Shown: positions 62,600 to 64,000 of the stretch, in pieces | Layout of the letters: each line of letters starts with the position of its first letter | How positions within the stretch are numbered: the stretch's first letter is position 1 | Assembly: GCA_028287745.1 (NCBI GenBank) | Contig: JAQBPB010000124.1 | Location: 1 to 64,000 of the forward strand | From: Chloroflexota bacterium | GTDB taxonomy: Bacteria > Chloroflexota > Chloroflexia > Chloroheliales > Chloroheliaceae | Direction: 5' to 3' | DNA length: 64,000 nucleotides | Notes under the pieces: generated by a model | The model's input: only the letters and a program-made list of their open reading frames with translations | What the model was told of the DNA's origin: nothing | The model's database searches: none | Made by a program: the position numbers and the translations under genes

Positions 62600-63454
62600 A
62601 TGGGAGCAGGCGAAATGGAAGGTCCAGGAAGTGGTAATAACCAGATTGTAGATGCGCACGTCCATCTTTTACCGGGAAAGTTGTCGGAAAAAGTCAGGGC
62701 ATTTTTCCATGAACATATTGAGAGCGAATTGGCCTTTCCGCTTGACCATGCCACGGTGCTGGAAATGCTGGCCGGGTCTGGTATAGGAATGGTCTGGTCG
62801 CTGCCTTACGCCCATAAGCCCGGTGTCGCGGCCGGTTTGAATGCCGCCAGTGCGGAAACAGCCCGCCGGTTTGCCGGGAACGCTGTGCAGGTGGTAGGCG
62901 GGGCCACGGTCCACCCCGGCGATAGTGACACGCGGGCAGTCGTGCGGGAAGCCCGCGAGAAATACGATTTAAAAGTGTTAAAACTGCATTGTTCGGTCGG
63001 AGATTTCGAGGCGGACGACCCACGACTTGATGGGGTCTGGCAGTTTGTAGGGGAGCGGCGAATGCCGGTTGTGGTTCACCTGGGCCACGCCGTTTCCGGC
63101 CGGACCGCCGCGTCTGAACTTGAACCGCTGCACCGCCTGGTAAACCGGTTTCCACTGGTCCGGGTGATTATCGCTCACTGCGGCCACCGGGCCGGTCCCC
63201 AGGCCCTGGACCTGGTTGAGCAATATCCGGGCATCTACGCCGATCTGACCCCAGTAGTTACCGAGCCGGTGGAGGTACCGGCCGGGCGGGTAAATAAGTT
63301 GGCTGACAAGTTATTGTTTGGCAGTGACGCGCCAAATACGGCTATAGGGATTGAAGAATGCCTGGCTCATATCCGGAGTATGGGCCTGTCCAGGGCGGCC
63401 GAAGCGGCAATCCTGGGTGGGACCGCCCGCCGCCTGTTAAGTGAAGTGCTTTAG
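62600..63454 (+). CDS. Amidohydrolase-family metal-dependent hydrolase
   Basis: 284 residues from ATG 62600, with AAGGA nine bases upstream; an in-frame extension to 62558 is possible. The barrel metal site begins with VDAHVHLLPG (His20, His22), continues with a KLHCSVGDF strand and VVHLGHAV, then IIAHCGH and the late Asp in LLFGSDAPN. This is the amidohydrolase-2 type. The substrate is unknown. The extreme C-terminus (ILGGTARRLL) is the usual ending of the family. Confidence 0.88.
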   Translation: MGAGEMEGPGSGNNQIVDAHVHLLPGKLSEKVRAFFHEHIESELAFPLDHATVLEMLAGSGIGMVWSLPYAHKPGVAAGLNAASAETARRFAGNAVQVVGGATVHPGDSDTRAVVREAREKYDLKVLKLHCSVGDFEADDPRLDGVWQFVGERRMPVVVHLGHAVSGRTAASELEPLHRLVNRFPLVRVIIAHCGHRAGPQALDLVEQYPGIYADLTPVVTEPVEVPAGRVNKLADKLLFGSDAPNTAIGIEECLAHIRSMGLSRAAEAAILGGTARRLLSEVL

Positions 63455-63472
63455 CCAAGAGCCGCAAATGTA

Positions 63473-64000
63473 TTATTGCACCAGCCGGGCGTAGGCCACG
63501 AAGCGCTTATCATAATTGGCGGTGCGCTGGTCGAAATTCCCGATACAGGTTATCAGGTTCAATTGGGCGTCATTACTTGCACCGAAAATACGCTCAAGCG
63601 GGGCTTTATCAAAAGCGTAGGTGGCGACATCGTAGACTTCGAAGACCTTTTCCTGGCCTTTATCGTCCTGGACATAAATCCGGTTACCCGGCACCAATTT
63701 ATTCAGGTTCCAGAAAACGGCCGGGGAGTATGGCCCATCCAGGTGACCGTCAATAACGGCGTTGCCCCGCTGTCCCGGTTTTGGGCCAAGTTTATACCAG
63801 GCTACGTTCCAGATATTGCGCGGCACATCCATCCGGTTCTCTTTGTCGAGGCCGACATGTTCAATCGCCGCGTTAATTCCCAGGTTAGGAATCCGCAACC
63901 GGCGCGGTTCAATGCCGGGAAGTGGTGGCAGGGGCGTGGCGGTGGGCGGCACCTGTGTAGCGGTTGGTGGTGCTGGCGTATTCGTGGCCGCAACCGTGGA
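63473..64000 (-). CDS. Sortase, N-terminus cut by window edge
   Basis: The reading frame stays open to the right edge; the residues before GTG 63952 are a Thr/Pro/Ala-rich linker, so the membrane anchor lies outside. The transpeptidase domain is complete: the His is in VIDGHLDG, the catalytic Cys in LITCIG, and an Arg in YDKRFVAYARL near the end. The layout, with RLRIPNLGINAAIEHVGLD at the front, fits class E/F-like sortases. No LPxTG-type substrate gene is visible in the window. Confidence 0.88.
   Translation of the reverse strand, partial: STVAATNTPAPPTATQVPPTATPLPPLPGIEPRRLRIPNLGINAAIEHVGLDKENRMDVPRNIWNVAWYKLGPKPGQRGNAVIDGHLDGPYSPAVFWNLNKLVPGNRIYVQDDKGQEKVFEVYDVATYAFDKAPLERIFGASNDAQLNLITCIGNFDQRTANYDKRFVAYARLVQ

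Overview
The window looks like a stretch of chromosome from a free-living bacterium, most probably a member of the Chloroflexota. This is an inference from gene content, because no rRNA or tRNA gene is present. Supporting points are secreted lipoproteins with Ala/Pro/Thr-rich linkers, a secreted two-part protein of a type common in Chloroflexota, an eukaryote-like Ser/Thr kinase fused to a PQQ beta-propeller, RNase J, a family 4 uracil-DNA glycosylase, a PPi-type phosphofructokinase, a sortase, and no recognisable outer-membrane assembly genes. Coding DNA is GC-rich with many CCGG words, while intergenic DNA is AT-rich. Many genes use GTG or TTG starts behind AGGAGG-like ribosome binding sites.

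Layout. 1-4.1 kb: two paralogous secreted low-complexity proteins flank an apparent operon of a Rieske lipoprotein, an ECF sigma factor and its zinc-type anti-sigma factor. 4.2-9.95 kb: glycosyltransferase, pyruvate kinase, membrane-anchored PQQ beta-propeller protein and argininosuccinate synthase, all on the minus strand; argG has its own promoter and a structured leader. 10.4-21.2 kb (plus strand): secreted two-domain protein, EthD-like protein, small membrane protein, a large hybrid histidine kinase, two base-excision DNA glycosylases (Tag and a family 4 UDG), a membrane PH-like protein and RNase J. 21.5-26.1 kb: GNAT acetyltransferase, a stem-loop-rich gene-free region, a CynX/NimT-type MFS transporter, and a divergent SDR/WYL-regulator pair. 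26.5-33.1 kb: a degraded beta-helix surface-protein gene, then a glycan locus (QueC-like PP-loop protein, NodB-like deacetylase, GT4, GT2) in which three of the four proteins end in coiled coils. 33.2-43.3 kb: PPi-type PFK, SIMPL protein, glycerophosphodiesterase, radical SAM protein, MFS exporter with its DUF2087 regulator, HAD hydrolase, membrane protein, ComEC.

43.7-45.2 kb holds a three-gene unit (excisionase-like HTH, Phd/YefM-like antitoxin domain, unknown 167-residue protein) with no recognisable toxin. 45.4-51.2 kb is a complete phospho-signalling cluster: Ser/Thr kinase with C-terminal PQQ propeller, PP2C phosphatase, von Willebrand A protein, zinc-ribbon/FHA protein and a small conserved protein. 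51.4-52.5 kb encodes an AmrS-like radical SAM homologue in which the three cysteines expected to bind the AdoMet iron-sulfur cluster are replaced. The right end carries an MMPL exporter, a 59-residue charged protein, a nucleotide-sugar epimerase, a sugar-type MFS transporter, a GT39-like membrane glycosyltransferase, a TolB-like lipoprotein, an M23 peptidase, an amidohydrolase and a sortase cut by the window edge.

The most unusual items are the cysteine-less AmrS-like protein, the PP-loop/deacetylase/glycosyltransferase locus with coiled-coil tails, the orphan Phd-like operon, and several structured non-coding elements (22.27-22.41, 36.37-36.48 and 62.25-62.35 kb). I see no CRISPR array, prophage, transposase or rRNA/tRNA gene.
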